NCBI GenBank assembly: GCA_013397795.1
Contig: VZTJ01004403.1
Coordinates: 1-64,000, forward strand
Length of the DNA: 64,000 nucleotides
Reading direction: 5' to 3'
Source: Orthonyx spaldingii
Taxonomy: Eukaryota > Chordata > Aves > Passeriformes > Orthonychidae
Below, one piece after another: positions 63,156 to 64,000 of this stretch (position 1 is the stretch's first letter; the number at the start of each line of letters is the position of its first letter). Made by a program: the position numbers and the translations under genes. The notes under the pieces were generated by a model. That model saw nothing but the letters and a program-made list of their open reading frames with translations. It made no database searches and was not told the origin of the DNA.

Positions 63156-64000
63156 CTGTTCCCAAAACAAGAAAAGTAGATGTTGACAGTTTTCATTTCA
63201 TCATTTCCAGACATTCTGTAATTACCTCAGGTGAATTTCCTGAGCCTCTTTTACCCCTGCCAGATCTAAGATTTTCATTTTTCAAGTTCAGCCTGAAGGT
63301 TGTCCTGCACACCTCCTGTTTCATTTGTTACATAAACTACCTTTTGCCATTTCCAGGAAAAATTGTTTGGCTCAAACTACTTTTCAGGACACAGGCAGTT
63401 TTTTTTTTCTGGGGGCCCAACAAATTACTGAGCTACCTATGAGATCCAATGTGTCCAAAAGTCTCTCTTCTCCACTTAGCTTCAGGCAATAGGATTATGC
63501 AAAATAATATCACTGGCATTAGAGACATGCCAGAAGAGTAGATCTAAAAGCTGGATTTTAAAGAATAAAAGTGATTACCTCATTTTGAGGGCATTCAAGT
63601 GGTCTCTGTTGACAGAAAACAGAGCTGGCAACATTTTGTATCAAGAGTATTTCAGAAGGTAGCAGCTTTAGTAACAAGCTTTCACCCTTCCCTGTCTTCA
63701 CCTTTTCGAGCTAAACCAAAGTTTCTTCTCCTTGTGCAAAGCATCATAAAACTCTCCATTAGCAAAATCAAATATAAAAATATGCCTAATTTTTGAAGTT
63801 TTCCTAGTTTTGAATGCTTTCATCATAAAAACATATATATAGACATATAAATAGCAGTTCTTGTAAGTATTAAATCCGCCTGTATTTATGTCAAGGTACC
63901 TGCCCTAACCAAGGACACAGGATGCTTGAGCATAGGCTCTGCTCATTATTAAAGGCTCAATGACCCACTCAGTTTATGCCTTCACCTGCTATTAAGACTT
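63156..64000 (-). other. Part of GPAT3-like intron 1
   Basis: No first-exon-like sequence is found up to the window edge, so only the end of intron 1 is seen. Confidence 0.6.

Noticed and set aside
1..64000. CRISPR arrays, operons or bacterial features
   Set aside because: No spaced direct repeats of that kind are present, and the gene structure is that of a vertebrate.

Overview
The window looks like a piece of a bird chromosome. It has multi-exon genes with GT-AG introns, a CpG-island promoter, CR1 LINE fragments with the typical avian 3' end, and a solo LTR that begins like common avian ERVL-type LTRs. Species and chromosome cannot be read from the sequence.

Layout. (1) About 1-5520, minus strand: a decayed betaretrovirus-like endogenous provirus. 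Its 5' end is at the right (candidate LTR about 5069-5520), followed leftward by gag, a dUTPase-protease reading frame, reverse transcriptase, RNase H and integrase. It runs off the left edge. (2) About 5520-24680: gene-poor DNA with two CR1 fragments, a candidate second LTR at about 18085-18565, a GC-rich patch at 13.5-13.7 kb and an AT-rich microsatellite. (3) 24685-46460, minus strand: a complete 12-coding-exon GPAT3 gene (glycerol-3-phosphate acyltransferase 3, also AGPAT9), predicted at 445 residues. Its first coding exon lies in a CpG island. Introns 1 and 2 carry a solo LTR, a CR1 fragment and several inverted repeats. (4) About 46.9-56.4 kb: intergenic, AT-rich, no gene recognised. (5) 56609-63155, minus strand: coding exons 2-12 of a second gene of the same family. 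Exons 2 to 11 have exactly the same lengths and intron phases as GPAT3. Its first exon must lie beyond the right edge.

The two acyltransferase genes form a head-to-tail tandem pair, with the divergent copy upstream. Both would encode ER-membrane enzymes that acylate glycerol-3-phosphate, the first step of glycerolipid and triglyceride synthesis. The upstream copy keeps the HX4D and FPEG motifs. It has changed strongly around block II, where the block II Arg is Lys, and in the exon 5 region, so it may have a different activity or substrate preference. In mammals GPAT3 lies next to NKX6-1. If synteny holds, the left gene-poor part is the start of the GPAT3-NKX6-1 interval; this is inference.

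The most noteworthy item is the divergent but open tandem GPAT3 paralog. Nothing in the window looks like a wholly unknown system.
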